Shown here piece by piece: positions 17,927 through 26,177 of a stretch of 64,000 bases of DNA (the first letter of the stretch is position 1; each line of letters opens with the position of its first letter). Source of the DNA: Natronorubrum aibiense (lineage in GTDB: Archaea; Halobacteriota; Halobacteria; Halobacteriales; Natrialbaceae). Location: contig NZ_CP045488.1 in the NCBI RefSeq assembly GCF_009392895.1, forward strand, positions 310,001 through 374,000, given 5' to 3'. Below the pieces are notes generated by a model. That model was given only the letters and a program-made list of their open reading frames with translations, was not told where the DNA came from and did not search any database. The translations under genes were made by a program, and so were the position numbers.

Positions 17927-17944
17927 AACGGGAGACGTTCGGCA

Positions 17945-18484
17945 ATGAGCATCTTCAAGACAGTTCCCGAAACAGATGCTGACATGTTACGTTCGTTCGA
18001 CGGAACGGAACCACAGGTTGCTGACTCGGCGTACGTCGACGAGGCGGCGGTCGTGATTGGCGACGTCGTCATTGAGGCGGACGCCAGCGTCTGGCCGAAC
18101 ACGACCCTTCGAGGCGACCACGGCCAGATCGTCGTCGGCGAAGGCGCAAACGTCCAGGACAACGCCGTCCTCCACGAAGACGCAGTCCTCGAGCCGTACT
18201 CGACGGTCGGCCACAGCGCCATCGTCCACGACGCGACTGTCGCTGAGCGCGCGCTCGTCGGGATGAACGCCGTGGTCCTCGACGGAAGCCACGTCGGCGA
18301 GGGCGCGGTTGTCGCGGCCGGCAGCGTCGTCACCGAAGACACCGAGATCCCGCCGTCGACGCTCGTCGCTGGAACACCCGCCGAAGTGAAAACTGAGATC
18401 GACGACCCGCATCTCGGGGCGACGGCCGATCGCTACGTCGAACTGTCGACGAAACACGCAGAGACGTCCGACCGACTCGAGTAA
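17945..18484 (+). CDS. Gamma carbonic anhydrase family protein (left-handed beta-helix)
   Basis: This 179-residue protein is a hexapeptide-repeat, left-handed beta-helix protein of the gamma carbonic anhydrase/YrdA group. The stretch WPNTTLRGDHGQIVVGEGAN is typical. Three metal-ligand histidines are recognisable in NAVLHEDAV and VGHSAIVHDATV. Repeats run from about residue 30 to 145, followed by a C-terminal helix. An alternative start is the ATG at 17984 (MLRSFDG), which matches many family members better. The frame is open to 17828, but that upstream part is the hairpin leader and is unlikely to be coding. Confidence 0.88.
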   Translation: MSIFKTVPETDADMLRSFDGTEPQVADSAYVDEAAVVIGDVVIEADASVWPNTTLRGDHGQIVVGEGANVQDNAVLHEDAVLEPYSTVGHSAIVHDATVAERALVGMNAVVLDGSHVGEGAVVAAGSVVTEDTEIPPSTLVAGTPAEVKTEIDDPHLGATADRYVELSTKHAETSDRLE

Positions 18485-18572
18485 CGCGAGTCACGGTCGA
18501 GCGGCACCGACACCGGGTCGTGTGTTCGGTCTGATAAAAACGCTGATACAGCCACCACACCAATCGGCTGCT

Positions 18573-19040
18573 ATGAGCGACAACTCGTGGACGGACCGGA
18601 TCGTCGGCGCGCGAATGACCGTCGATCAGTCGTTTTCGACGCGGATCGCGGACTCGGAGTTTTCGAACCAGCAGTGGAGTCTGATCATGACCGCTACGGA
18701 GTTCGAGATGGAACATGCCGACGACCCCGACCGCGCACGGATCGTCGCCAACACCGACAGCGTCGAACAGATCATCCCCGAACTCGACAACATGCCGACT
18801 GGAATGGGCGCGATGGGTGGGCAGGGAGCCGGCCAGCAAGGTGGGTCCTCGAGCGGCGGCCTCTTCGGCTCGATCAAGGGCGCGCTCGGGCTGGGCGGTG
18901 GCGACGACGGCGACGGCGACGCCGAGAAACTGCGGGCCGCCGAACGGCTCACCCAAGAGTACGCCGAGGAGTTGCAGGCTCACCTCGAGTCGGAAGGGCG
19001 CTGGGAGTCGGTCCGAAAGGCGGCAGCCGTCGACGGGTAG
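18573..19040 (+). CDS. DUF5799 family haloarchaeal protein
   Basis: This 155-residue acidic protein begins MSDNSWTDRIVGARMTVDQ and contains EFSNQQWSLIMTATEFEMEH. A Gly/Ser-rich low-complexity segment (about residues 78-118) follows, then a C-terminal helical part AERLTQEYAEELQAHLESEG. It matches a haloarchaea-specific family that I believe is DUF5799. The function is unknown. A TATA-like ctgataaaaa at about 18532-18541 suggests its own promoter. Confidence 0.78.
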   Translation: MSDNSWTDRIVGARMTVDQSFSTRIADSEFSNQQWSLIMTATEFEMEHADDPDRARIVANTDSVEQIIPELDNMPTGMGAMGGQGAGQQGGSSSGGLFGSIKGALGLGGGDDGDGDAEKLRAAERLTQEYAEELQAHLESEGRWESVRKAAAVDG

Positions 19041-19123
19041 CTGTTGACTGTCGGGACCTGCCGTCTGCGGATACACACTCCGAAGCCACAGCACCTATAG
19101 GTGCGCTGCCCGACCGTACGGGT

Positions 19124-19414
19124 ATGAGCGATGACGTCGAAACCACGACCGTCTCGATCAGCACCGACGATGACACGACCGACGAAGTGACGATTCCGTC
19201 CGGACTCATCGATCTCGTCGCGGAGGGCGACCAGACCGAGGCCGAGACGATCGGCGACGTCGCGCTGCTGTCGTTCGCCAGCCGCGCCCACCATCTCGTC
19301 CACCACGGACAGGGCGCAAACGAGGAGCTCGAGGCCCAGGAAGCCCGTATCATGGACCTGTTCGAGGAACGGTTCGGCGTCACCTACGGCGAAGCGACCG
19401 GTCACCAGCACTGA
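19124..19414 (+). CDS. Conserved haloarchaeal small protein
   Basis: This 96-residue acidic protein starts MSDDVETTTVSISTDDDTTD and has a helical C-terminal part, SFASRAHHLVHHGQGANEEL then ARIMDLFEERFGV. It has several histidines but no clear metal motif. A TATA-like cctatagg lies about 27 bases before the ATG, fitting a leaderless transcript. I do not recognise a function. Confidence 0.75.
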   Translation: MSDDVETTTVSISTDDDTTDEVTIPSGLIDLVAEGDQTEAETIGDVALLSFASRAHHLVHHGQGANEELEAQEARIMDLFEERFGVTYGEATGHQH

Positions 19415-19542
19415 GACAGCGACCGCGGAACGACTCGAGCGATTTTTGCCACCACAGTAGGACACCGAGAAAAATGGCCGACGGGATTGGGACGACCACG
19501 GCACTGTAGTTCTGTGAGTCAGCCGTTGGCGTCTTCAGCTGA

Positions 19543-22500
19543 CTATCCCGCAGTCCGGGCTATCGTAACACCGACCGAGCCCGGACTACCGGGAACGGGT
19601 GAGGATGCCGACTGCCCGGCGAATGGATCGTCAAACGGTCCCTCGTCGAACGGATCATCAGATTGGTCTTCATCGAACGGATCCTCCGTCGGTCCGTCAT
19701 CCGGTGGCTCGTCGGTCGGCCCCTCATCGAACGGATCCTCCGTCGGTCCGTCTTCCGTCGGCCCGTCTTCCGTCGGCGGGTCCGGCTCATCGACCGACTC
19801 GATCGTCACCGTCGTCTCGACGAGTTCGGTCTCGCTCGAGACAGTAACCGGGTACTCGCCGGGCTCGAGTGCGGCGGTGTCCGCGGTGAGCGTCAGCGTC
19901 TCCGCCGCGCCGGGCTCGAGCGAGACCGTCGCGGCATCGACGACAGTGTCGCCGACGGCGAGTTCGATCTCCTGGGTACCCGCCTCGCCGCCGACGTTCT
20001 CGACCTCGATGGCGACCTCGAGCAGCGTTCCCTGTTCGACGGAATCGGTCGTCTCCGTGATTGAGACGGCGAACTCGGCCGGTTCGCTCGGCACGATCTC
20101 GCCGGCCGTCGCGGTCGTCGCGGGGTCGACGGCGTCCGCGTCGTAGTCGTATCTGGTCATGTCGACCGCCCAGACGAGCCGCTCGTCGTCGCTTTCAGGC
20201 GTCCACTCGACGGAGAACGTGTTCTGTCCGGGCTCGAGTTCGTCGACTGGCTCGTCCGCGGTCGCCCCCTCAACGAACTCGCTGTCGACGAGCAGGGCCG
20301 CGTCGTTCGGGTTCTCGTAGCCGAAAGTGACCTCGATGCCGTCCTCGGTCGGCGTCGTCTCCTCGACGCTGAGTTCGGGGAGTTCGGGGCGGACGTCCTC
20401 GAGACACGCCTCTGCGTCGGGGTTCGGGTAGTCAATCTCGCCCGGCGTCGCGTCGGGCGAGGCGACACCGGTGATTGCGGCACCAAAGTCGCCCTCGGGA
20501 ACGGTAACGGTCGCACCGTCGTCGGTCTCGGTGACGGTGAACTCGTCGCCGGTCTCGTACGTGATCGTTCCCTCGAACGGCGCGTCGACGTCCTCGCCGA
20601 TCGTGATCGCGTACTCGCCCATCGTGTTGCCGAAGCCGCCCGACTCGTAGAACCCGGTGGCGACGATGACCGTCTCTCCGTCCTCGAACGAGCCCGTCAC
20701 CTCGGCTTGCGAGCAGTCGGTAAACTCGACGTCGAACGCTGTCGGCTCGTCCTCGAGCGTGTACTCGACGGTCTCGTTCTCGAGGACCTGTTGATCGTCT
20801 AGCTCCGCGAGTGACACCACGGCCACCTCGAGCGTCGAATCGGTCTCGAGTGGCGGCTTGAGGTCGAGATCGACGGCCGACGCGGTCTCGTTTCGCTCGA
20901 ACGGCTCGCTCTCTACGAGTTGCTCGCCGTCCTCGTCGGTGACGGTGAGCGCGTAATCGACCGACGCAGTCGCCTCGTCGACGGTGAGCGTTTCGCCGTC
21001 GCCCGTCTGATCGGCCACCTCGAGCGTGGCGAGTTCCGCTCCCTCCTCGTCCGTCTCGTTCGTGTCATCGACTGGCTCCGCTCCCTCCTCGTCCGTCTCG
21101 TTCGTGTCATCGACTGGCTCCGCTCCCTCCTCGTCCGCGAGCGTGTACTCGAGGGATTCGGTCGCGAGTTCGTCACCGTCGGGACCGATAACGGAGACGT
21201 CGACGGTCGTGGAGTCCTCGAGCGGCGGCTCGAGGGGGAGTTCCAGATCAGTGATCGTCTCCTCGGCCTCGAACGTATCACTCTCGACGATCGTGTCGTC
21301 GGCGGTGGCCGTGACAGTGAACTCGACGTCGGCGCTCGCCTCGTCGACGACGAGCGTCTCGCCATCACCCTCCTGATCGCTCACCTCGAGGGTCGCGTCC
21401 GGCTCGTCGTCGTCCGCCGATTCCTCGGGCTCGTCAGTTCCCTCGGATTCCTCGACGCCGTCGACCGCACCACCGGTCACCAGCGCCGTATCGAGGATCG
21501 GACCGCCGCCGGGAGCGACGTACGGCTCGTCCTCCGCGCCGTCCGTCTCCGCGTACTGGAACGTCTCGTCGCCGGTCGTGTCGTGGTGGACCACTGCGAC
21601 GAGCGATTGCTCGCCCTCGAGTGGGTCCTCGAGATCGATCTCGACGTCGCTGTGCGATCCGGGTTCGAGGTACGCAGACGCGCCGACCACAGCAGCCGGA
21701 TCGACGGTGCCGTCGTCGTAGAGCGCCACGAAGCCGCCTTCTGAGAGGTCGACAGTGTCGATGACGACCGCGTCGTCGTCGCGCTCCTGGTCGGTGAACG
21801 AGACCGTCGCTTGGCCCTCGAGGGCGTCGATCTCCTCGACGCGTTGCTCGAGGTCGGCCTCGAGGAACTGGCTGAGGTCGGCAGTCGCCGCGTCGTCGTC
21901 GACCCCTTCCTCGACCGCGTACGCCGTGGCGTCGGCTGCGGCGTCCGACGTGAGTACCTGCAACTGCGTGATGCTGATCTGCTGGTACTGTACCACTCGG
22001 GCCGTCTCCTGACCGGCACTGCTGGCTGCGAGCTGGAGCTGTTCGACGGTCGCTTCCTGGGATTGTTCCAGCACGCCGCTTGCGCTGCCCGCGGCAAGCA
22101 CCTGAACTTGCGTCACGTCGACGACCTGCCGCTGGATCACGGCACCCTGACCCGCACCGAACGCAGCGGCCTGAATCTGTTCGATTTCGACGGTCTGCGA
22201 CTGGATCGCCGTCCCAACCGCGCCCTGTGCGGCACCGACAGCGGCGGACTGGATCTGTGTGATCGAAATTTCCTGGTACTGGACGAGCACCCCGCCGGCA
22301 GCCCCGTCAGCAGCGGCCTGAATCTGCTCGACCGATGCCTCCTGACTCTGGCTGATTGCTCCCTTGGCCGCGCCGAAGGATGCCTCCTGAATCTGCGTGA
22401 TCGAGATCCGTTGGACCTGTTCGATACTGATCGACTGGACCTGTATCAACGCCCCTTTGCTCGCTCCGCGTGCGGCGGCCTGTGTCTGCTCGACCGAGAC

Positions 22501-23478
22501 TTCCTGATGCTGGACCAGCGCTCCCTTCGCAGCCCCGGTCGCGGCCTTCTGGATCTGTTTGACCGTCGCCCGCTGGTACTGTCCGACCTCGATACGCTGT
22601 TCTTGCTCGAGGACGGTCTCGCTGCTCCCCTCGAGCGCGCCCGCGGATGCACCCGCGGCCGCGTTTTGGACATGATCCAGAGTGATCTGCTGGCGCTGTT
22701 CAGCCGTAATCTTCTGGTACTGCTCGAGCACGCCGTAGGATGCGCCCTGTGCGGCTTCCTGGATCTTCGGCGCGTGGGTGATGTCTTTATCCCCGGCCTC
22801 GCTCGCCGCTCCGGCGGCCCCGCCGCGGGCTGCGACCTGAATCTGCTCGACGGTCACGCGCTGTTCCTGAGCAATCGCGCCGTGTGCGGCCCCCCACGTC
22901 GCACTCTGCATCTGGCTCGCCGAGACCGTCTGGGATTGAGCGAGCGCGCCGTCGGTCGCCCCGCTGACGGCGTACTGAACCTGTTCGGCTTCGACCTGCT
23001 GGGCTTGCATCAGCGAGCCGTGGACAGCCCCCGTCGTCGCCTCCTGAACCTGCCCGACGTCGGCTTGCTGATGCTGGATGACCGACTCACGTGCGCCCTC
23101 GAGCGCCGCCGCTCGTTGCTCTTGCGTTACTTCGACACCCTGCGATTGGGCCAGTTCGATGCCCTCATCGACGCCGGCCTCGACAGCGTCTTCTTGTTGG
23201 ATCGACAGCGACCCCTGGGTGCCGCTGGTGGCGTCTGTCTCCACCGTTGACTCCATCGACACCAGTTCGAGGTCGCTGGCAACGCTGTCGGAACTGGAGC
23301 CGAGTTCGGTCTGTGAGCCGTCCGCCGACTCTGGCGATTCGCCGGCCGTGTCGTGCGTACGCTCGTCATTGCCATCATCGGTCGGAACGAACCCACCACC
23401 GAGCATGGGCAGTGCCATCGCACTCGTCATCAACAGCGCAACGACGAGCACCACGGCGATCGCACCCCGACTGCTCAT
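19543..23478 (-). CDS. Giant secreted repeat protein (23-residue Gln/Ala repeats, DUF7282-like and CARDB-like domains)
   Basis: This 1311-residue protein has a hydrophobic signal segment (residues about 5-24). Residues about 113-515 form roughly sixteen copies of a 23-residue repeat of the form (I/V)Q-x-A-A-x-G-A, x-x-G-A-L-x-Q, then x-Q-x-(V/I)-(S/T)-x-x-Q. Some copies carry an extra eight-residue VQRISITQ-like insertion. A beta domain at about 555-670 (GGFVALYDDGTVDPAAVVGA) resembles haloarchaeal DUF7282. Several beta-sandwich modules follow, including a CARDB-like one near 1130-1225. The tail is Asp/Pro-rich (PTEDPFDEGPTDEP). No C-terminal membrane anchor or PGF-CTERM motif is visible, so it is probably released or held by other surface parts. 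Function unknown; a structural or adhesive surface role is inference. Confidence 0.85.
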   Translation of the reverse strand: MSSRGAIAVVLVVALLMTSAMALPMLGGGFVPTDDGNDERTHDTAGESPESADGSQTELGSSSDSVASDLELVSMESTVETDATSGTQGSLSIQQEDAVEAGVDEGIELAQSQGVEVTQEQRAAALEGARESVIQHQQADVGQVQEATTGAVHGSLMQAQQVEAEQVQYAVSGATDGALAQSQTVSASQMQSATWGAAHGAIAQEQRVTVEQIQVAARGGAAGAASEAGDKDITHAPKIQEAAQGASYGVLEQYQKITAEQRQQITLDHVQNAAAGASAGALEGSSETVLEQEQRIEVGQYQRATVKQIQKAATGAAKGALVQHQEVSVEQTQAAARGASKGALIQVQSISIEQVQRISITQIQEASFGAAKGAISQSQEASVEQIQAAADGAAGGVLVQYQEISITQIQSAAVGAAQGAVGTAIQSQTVEIEQIQAAAFGAGQGAVIQRQVVDVTQVQVLAAGSASGVLEQSQEATVEQLQLAASSAGQETARVVQYQQISITQLQVLTSDAAADATAYAVEEGVDDDAATADLSQFLEADLEQRVEEIDALEGQATVSFTDQERDDDAVVIDTVDLSEGGFVALYDDGTVDPAAVVGASAYLEPGSHSDVEIDLEDPLEGEQSLVAVVHHDTTGDETFQYAETDGAEDEPYVAPGGGPILDTALVTGGAVDGVEESEGTDEPEESADDDEPDATLEVSDQEGDGETLVVDEASADVEFTVTATADDTIVESDTFEAEETITDLELPLEPPLEDSTTVDVSVIGPDGDELATESLEYTLADEEGAEPVDDTNETDEEGAEPVDDTNETDEEGAELATLEVADQTGDGETLTVDEATASVDYALTVTDEDGEQLVESEPFERNETASAVDLDLKPPLETDSTLEVAVVSLAELDDQQVLENETVEYTLEDEPTAFDVEFTDCSQAEVTGSFEDGETVIVATGFYESGGFGNTMGEYAITIGEDVDAPFEGTITYETGDEFTVTETDDGATVTVPEGDFGAAITGVASPDATPGEIDYPNPDAEACLEDVRPELPELSVEETTPTEDGIEVTFGYENPNDAALLVDSEFVEGATADEPVDELEPGQNTFSVEWTPESDDERLVWAVDMTRYDYDADAVDPATTATAGEIVPSEPAEFAVSITETTDSVEQGTLLEVAIEVENVGGEAGTQEIELAVGDTVVDAATVSLEPGAAETLTLTADTAALEPGEYPVTVSSETELVETTVTIESVDEPDPPTEDGPTEDGPTEDPFDEGPTDEPPDDGPTEDPFDEDQSDDPFDEGPFDDPFAGQSASSPVPGSPGSVGVTIARTAG
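19618..19794 (-). repeat. Low-complexity region encoding Asp/Pro repeats
   Basis: Short imperfect repeats of the coding unit TEDGP/TEDPFDE recur at the C-terminal end of the giant secreted protein (about residues 1229-1287). They are visible as repeated ggatcctccgtcggtccgtc-type segments on the plus strand. Confidence 0.75.
21035..21137 (-). repeat. 42-base direct tandem repeat inside the giant gene
   Basis: A 42-base unit encoding DEEGAEPVDDTNET occurs twice without change, from about 21035 to 21118, followed by a third partial copy of about 19 bases. The identity of the copies points to recent duplication by slippage. It lies in the linker between two similar beta modules (near residues 780-820). 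Confidence 0.85.
21934..23142 (-). repeat. Array of 23-residue protein repeats
   Basis: About sixteen copies of the 23-codon unit described for the giant protein run through this interval. The copies are diverged at the DNA level, so this is an old, selected protein repeat and not a DNA tandem repeat. Gln positions flanking short beta-like stretches and the AAxGAAxGA core are the best conserved. Confidence 0.8.
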
Positions 23479-23922
23479 GACTCGAGTCCCCCACGGGCGG
23501 TCGTGGTCGGCTCCCAGCCGATCGCTACCCCACCGAGGGCCGACTGCTGTCTCCGGGACGCCCCCTGATAGTGTCGACTGTTAATAGTTCGCATGAATAA
23601 CATCGGTTTCCCACCACCGGTCTGACCGAGTCAATAAGCCCCGCTGGTCGTTTCAGTTAGGCGAGAGACACAATACGAGGTTATCGTCACCGGACGCGAC
23701 AGTTCGAGCGAGTCGATCGCCGACCGGTGTCGAGACCATCGCCGCCGAGCCCCCGTTGGGTCGGCTAACTCGAGTGGCCAGTAGGATGAGAGGTAGCGGC
23801 CTGTTTCGGGCCGTACACAAGCGCCCCGAGTTACGTCGAACCTTTCGACGGTCGACGACGAGTGGCTGTCGCGCGTCTCGGAAACCGAAGTGTTGAACTA
23901 GGTTTACGAGAGTGACGGTGGT
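23479..23922. other. Intergenic region between the giant gene and bioY
   Basis: These 444 bases separate two divergent genes. A TATA-like ctattaac (complement of about 23579-23586) could start the giant-gene transcript with a leader of about 75 bases. The bioY end holds the BirA-like operator described separately. I see no credible coding sequence in between. Confidence 0.5.
23878..23909 (+). promoter_or_regulatory. BirA-like biotin operator upstream of bioY
   Basis: TCGGAAACC (23878-23886), exactly 14 bases, then GGTTTACGA (23901-23909) matches the known BirA operator layout TTGTAAACC-N14/15-GGTTTACAA with 7 of 9 and 8 of 9 identities. It ends 13 bases before the bioY ATG and overlaps the expected core promoter. 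Repression of the biotin transporter by a biotin-loaded BirA with a DNA-binding domain is the natural reading. Confidence 0.65.
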
Positions 23923-24513
23923 ATGGCAACGGAACACAACTCGGTCGCGCTCGTCGACGGCGACGTCGTTCGTCAGTTCGCTCGAGCGGCACTGCTCGCA
24001 GCGCTGCTCGGTGCGGCAGCGCCCGTCTCGATCCCGATCCCGCTATCGGCGGCACCACCGATCACCTTACAGGTGCTGTTCGTCTTCCTCGCCGGTCTCG
24101 TCCTGGGGCCGGTCTGGGGACCCATCTCGCTGCTCCTCTATCTCGCTGCGGGAGCCATCGGGCTGCCCGTCTTCTCGGGGATGAGTGCGGGACTCGGCGT
24201 ACTGGTCGGCAACACGGCCGGCTACCTCTGGTCGTACCCGCTCGCCGCCGGCCTGATCGGACTCGTGATCCATCGGGACACCGAGCTTCGAGATCCTGCT
24301 GCCGTTTCGCTTCCGGTCGTCATCGTCGCGCTCGTCGCCGGGACGATCCTCATCTACGGCATGGGCACCGGCTACATGGCCTGGCTCCTCGAGATCGGGG
24401 CGTGGGAGGCGATCACTCTCGGCGCGCTGCCGTTTATCCCCGGCGAACTGCTCAAGATCGCCGCGGCGATCGCGATCGTCAAAAGCGGCCGCATCGGGCC
24501 GGTTCGATCGTGA
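23923..24513 (+). CDS. bioY: Biotin ECF transporter substrate-binding subunit BioY
   Basis: This 196-residue protein has about six membrane segments and the BioY pattern: PITLQVLFVFLAGLVLGPVW near residue 46, LLLYLAAGAIGLPVFSGMSAG, and GTGYMAWLLEIGAWEAITLGA. It is the biotin-binding S component of an energy-coupling factor transporter. BioM and BioN follow on the same strand. A BirA-like operator overlaps its promoter region. Confidence 0.95.
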   Translation: MATEHNSVALVDGDVVRQFARAALLAALLGAAAPVSIPIPLSAAPPITLQVLFVFLAGLVLGPVWGPISLLLYLAAGAIGLPVFSGMSAGLGVLVGNTAGYLWSYPLAAGLIGLVIHRDTELRDPAAVSLPVVIVALVAGTILIYGMGTGYMAWLLEIGAWEAITLGALPFIPGELLKIAAAIAIVKSGRIGPVRS

Positions 24514-24540
24514 ACGGGCGACACCAGCCGCCAACCTCAA

Positions 24541-25245
24541 ATGATTGAGTTTCGGTCCGTCACCTACGCGTTCGACGACGTTCCCGTTCTCGAGGACGTC
24601 TCACTGTCGATCGATGACGGCGAGTTCGTCCTCTTCGCGGGGGCCAACGGCAGCGGGAAGACGACGCTGTTGCGCCACTGCAACGGCCTGCTCGAGCCCG
24701 ATTCTGGCGACGTGCTCGTCAATGGAACCCCTGTTGCGGACGACCTGATCGCCGCCCGCTCGAGCGTCGGGATGGTCTTTCAACACCCTCGCGACCAGTT
24801 CGTCGCCGCGACGATCGGTGCCGACGTCGCCTTCGGGCCCGAAAACCTCGGCCTCTCGCGCGAGGCGATCGATCGGCGAGTCGAAACCGCCCTCGACGCC
24901 GTCAACATGGCCGGTCGCGGCGACGAGCGCATCGACGCGCTCTCGGGGGGCGAACAGTCCCGCGTGGCCATCGCGGGCGCACTCGCGATGAACCCGGACC
25001 ATCTCGTCCTCGACGAACCCTTTACCGGACTCGACGACCCCGCTCGGCGGTCCGTTCTCGAGCGCATCGAGTCGCTCTCCATCGACGGCACCGGGGTTCT
25101 ATTGACGACCCACGACCTCCGAGACGTCGTCGGCCTCGCCGACCGTATCGTCGCCATGAAAGACGGCCGCGTCGTGGTCGACGACTCGCCCGAACGCGCA
25201 CTCGAGGCACTGGCGGGACTCGACGTTCGCGTCCCCGACACCTAA
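24541..25245 (+). CDS. bioM: Biotin ECF transporter ATPase BioM
   Basis: This 234-residue ABC ATPase energises biotin uptake. Walker A is GANGSGKTT (residues 34-42), the Q-loop is MVFQHPRDQF, the signature is LSGGEQSRVAIA (134-145), Walker B is LVLDEPFTGLDD (155-166), and the H-loop is LTTHDLRDVV. The Q-loop HPRDQF form is typical of ECF-type ATPases. It starts 27 bases after bioY and ends nine bases before bioN. Confidence 0.94.
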   Translation: MIEFRSVTYAFDDVPVLEDVSLSIDDGEFVLFAGANGSGKTTLLRHCNGLLEPDSGDVLVNGTPVADDLIAARSSVGMVFQHPRDQFVAATIGADVAFGPENLGLSREAIDRRVETALDAVNMAGRGDERIDALSGGEQSRVAIAGALAMNPDHLVLDEPFTGLDDPARRSVLERIESLSIDGTGVLLTTHDLRDVVGLADRIVAMKDGRVVVDDSPERALEALAGLDVRVPDT

Positions 25246-25254
25246 CCACCGACG

Positions 25255-25959
25255 ATGCTTACCTACGCCCCTGACGACACGCTCGCCCACCGGCTCGACC
25301 CCCGCTCGAAGCTGGCGCTCCAGATCGGCTTCGCGACGACGGCGCTGGCCCACACCAGTCCACGGGCGCTACTCGCCCTCTCCGTCGTAGCCGGGCTGAT
25401 CCTCGTTTTCGCCCGACTGTCGGTGCTCGAGGCACTCTACGCCTACCGCTTTGCGCTCGTCATCCTCGCGGTCGCGCCACTGGTTTCAGGATTGACCCTC
25501 GGTGCGCCGTGGTTCGATTCCACGGACGCGGGAACCTCCGCACGAGCGAGCTACCGAGTCCTGCTCATTTTGCTCGTCAGCGCAGCATATATCCGCTCGA
25601 CGCCGGTGCGAGCGTCTCGAGCCGCGATCCAGCGGACGATCCCCGGCAAACCCGGACAGGTGCTCGGTATCGGCGTCGCGCTCGTCTTCCGGTTCCTGCC
25701 GGTCTTGCAGGCGGATCTCCGAACGATCCGCGACGCGATGGCGGCCCGGCTGGGCGACGAGCGCGGCGTTATCGACCGCGCCAGCACGCTCTCGTTGCTC
25801 GCGCTCTCGAGGGCGTTCGACCGAGCGGATCGACTCGCACTCGCCTTACAGGCGCGCTGTTTCGCTTGGAACCCCACACTGCCCGCGCTGACGTTTTCAC
25901 GGGTCGACTACCCCGCGCTCGGACTGGCCGTCGTCCTCGCCGTGTCCGCGTTCTACTAA
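25255..25959 (+). CDS. bioN: Biotin ECF transporter transmembrane subunit BioN
   Basis: This 234-residue EcfT-type protein begins MLTYAPDDTLAHRLDPRSKL, the usual EcfT N-terminus, and has about five membrane segments. The coupling-helix region is VFRFLPVLQADLRTIRDAM followed by FDRADRLALALQARCF, where a classic EcfT has Ala-Arg-Gly; here the second motif reads ARC. It completes the BioMNY complex. Confidence 0.93.
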   Translation: MLTYAPDDTLAHRLDPRSKLALQIGFATTALAHTSPRALLALSVVAGLILVFARLSVLEALYAYRFALVILAVAPLVSGLTLGAPWFDSTDAGTSARASYRVLLILLVSAAYIRSTPVRASRAAIQRTIPGKPGQVLGIGVALVFRFLPVLQADLRTIRDAMAARLGDERGVIDRASTLSLLALSRAFDRADRLALALQARCFAWNPTLPALTFSRVDYPALGLAVVLAVSAFY

Positions 25960-26000
25960 CTCGAGCGTCAGCGGACCGATGGAATTCTCCCTCGACGGGC

Positions 26001-26008
26001 TTATATCC
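26001..26008 (+). promoter_or_regulatory. TATA-like box of the symporter operon
   Basis: Ttatatcc is centred 27 bases before the ATG at 26031. This fits a leaderless transcript beginning with the small membrane protein gene. Confidence 0.5.
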
Positions 26009-26030
26009 GGGAGGTGTCGACACGACAATA

Positions 26031-26177
26031 ATGCTATCGAGTGGTTCGGTCGATCTATTGTGGCTGTTTGGCCCCTTCGTGGTGTATCTCGTGATGCTCG
26101 GCGTCTACTACGTCTGGGAGGGGCGGCGAGAAAAGCGACTGCAAGAGCGATACGAGGAGGCGGAGTATGGCCAGTGA
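26031..26177 (+). CDS. Small single-span membrane protein ahead of the sodium/solute symporter
   Basis: This 48-residue protein has one membrane segment (LLWLFGPFVVYLVMLGVYYV) followed by a basic and acidic cytoplasmic tail. A TATA box places it as the first, leaderless gene of the operon. Its last 11 bases overlap the start of the symporter gene. Small partners precede other SSS-family symporters (for example DUF485, DUF3311 and DUF4212 proteins), but this one is shorter than those. An accessory subunit role is inferred from context only. Confidence 0.7.
   Translation: MLSSGSVDLLWLFGPFVVYLVMLGVYYVWEGRREKRLQERYEEAEYGQ

Noticed and set aside
17828-17944. Extended N-terminus of the gamma carbonic anhydrase
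   Set aside because: The upstream open part encodes a Trp/Arg-rich peptide unlike the family and contains the two hairpins; internal ATGs at 17945 and 17984 fit better.
21934-23142. Possible CRISPR or satellite array
   Set aside because: The repeats are conserved at the protein level only, vary in DNA sequence and length, and lie within one open frame.
21811-23250. 479-codon Leu-rich frame opposite the repeat protein
   Set aside because: The Leu/Arg/Asp periodicity mirrors the antisense of the Gln/Ala repeats; the minus strand has a signal peptide and domain structure.
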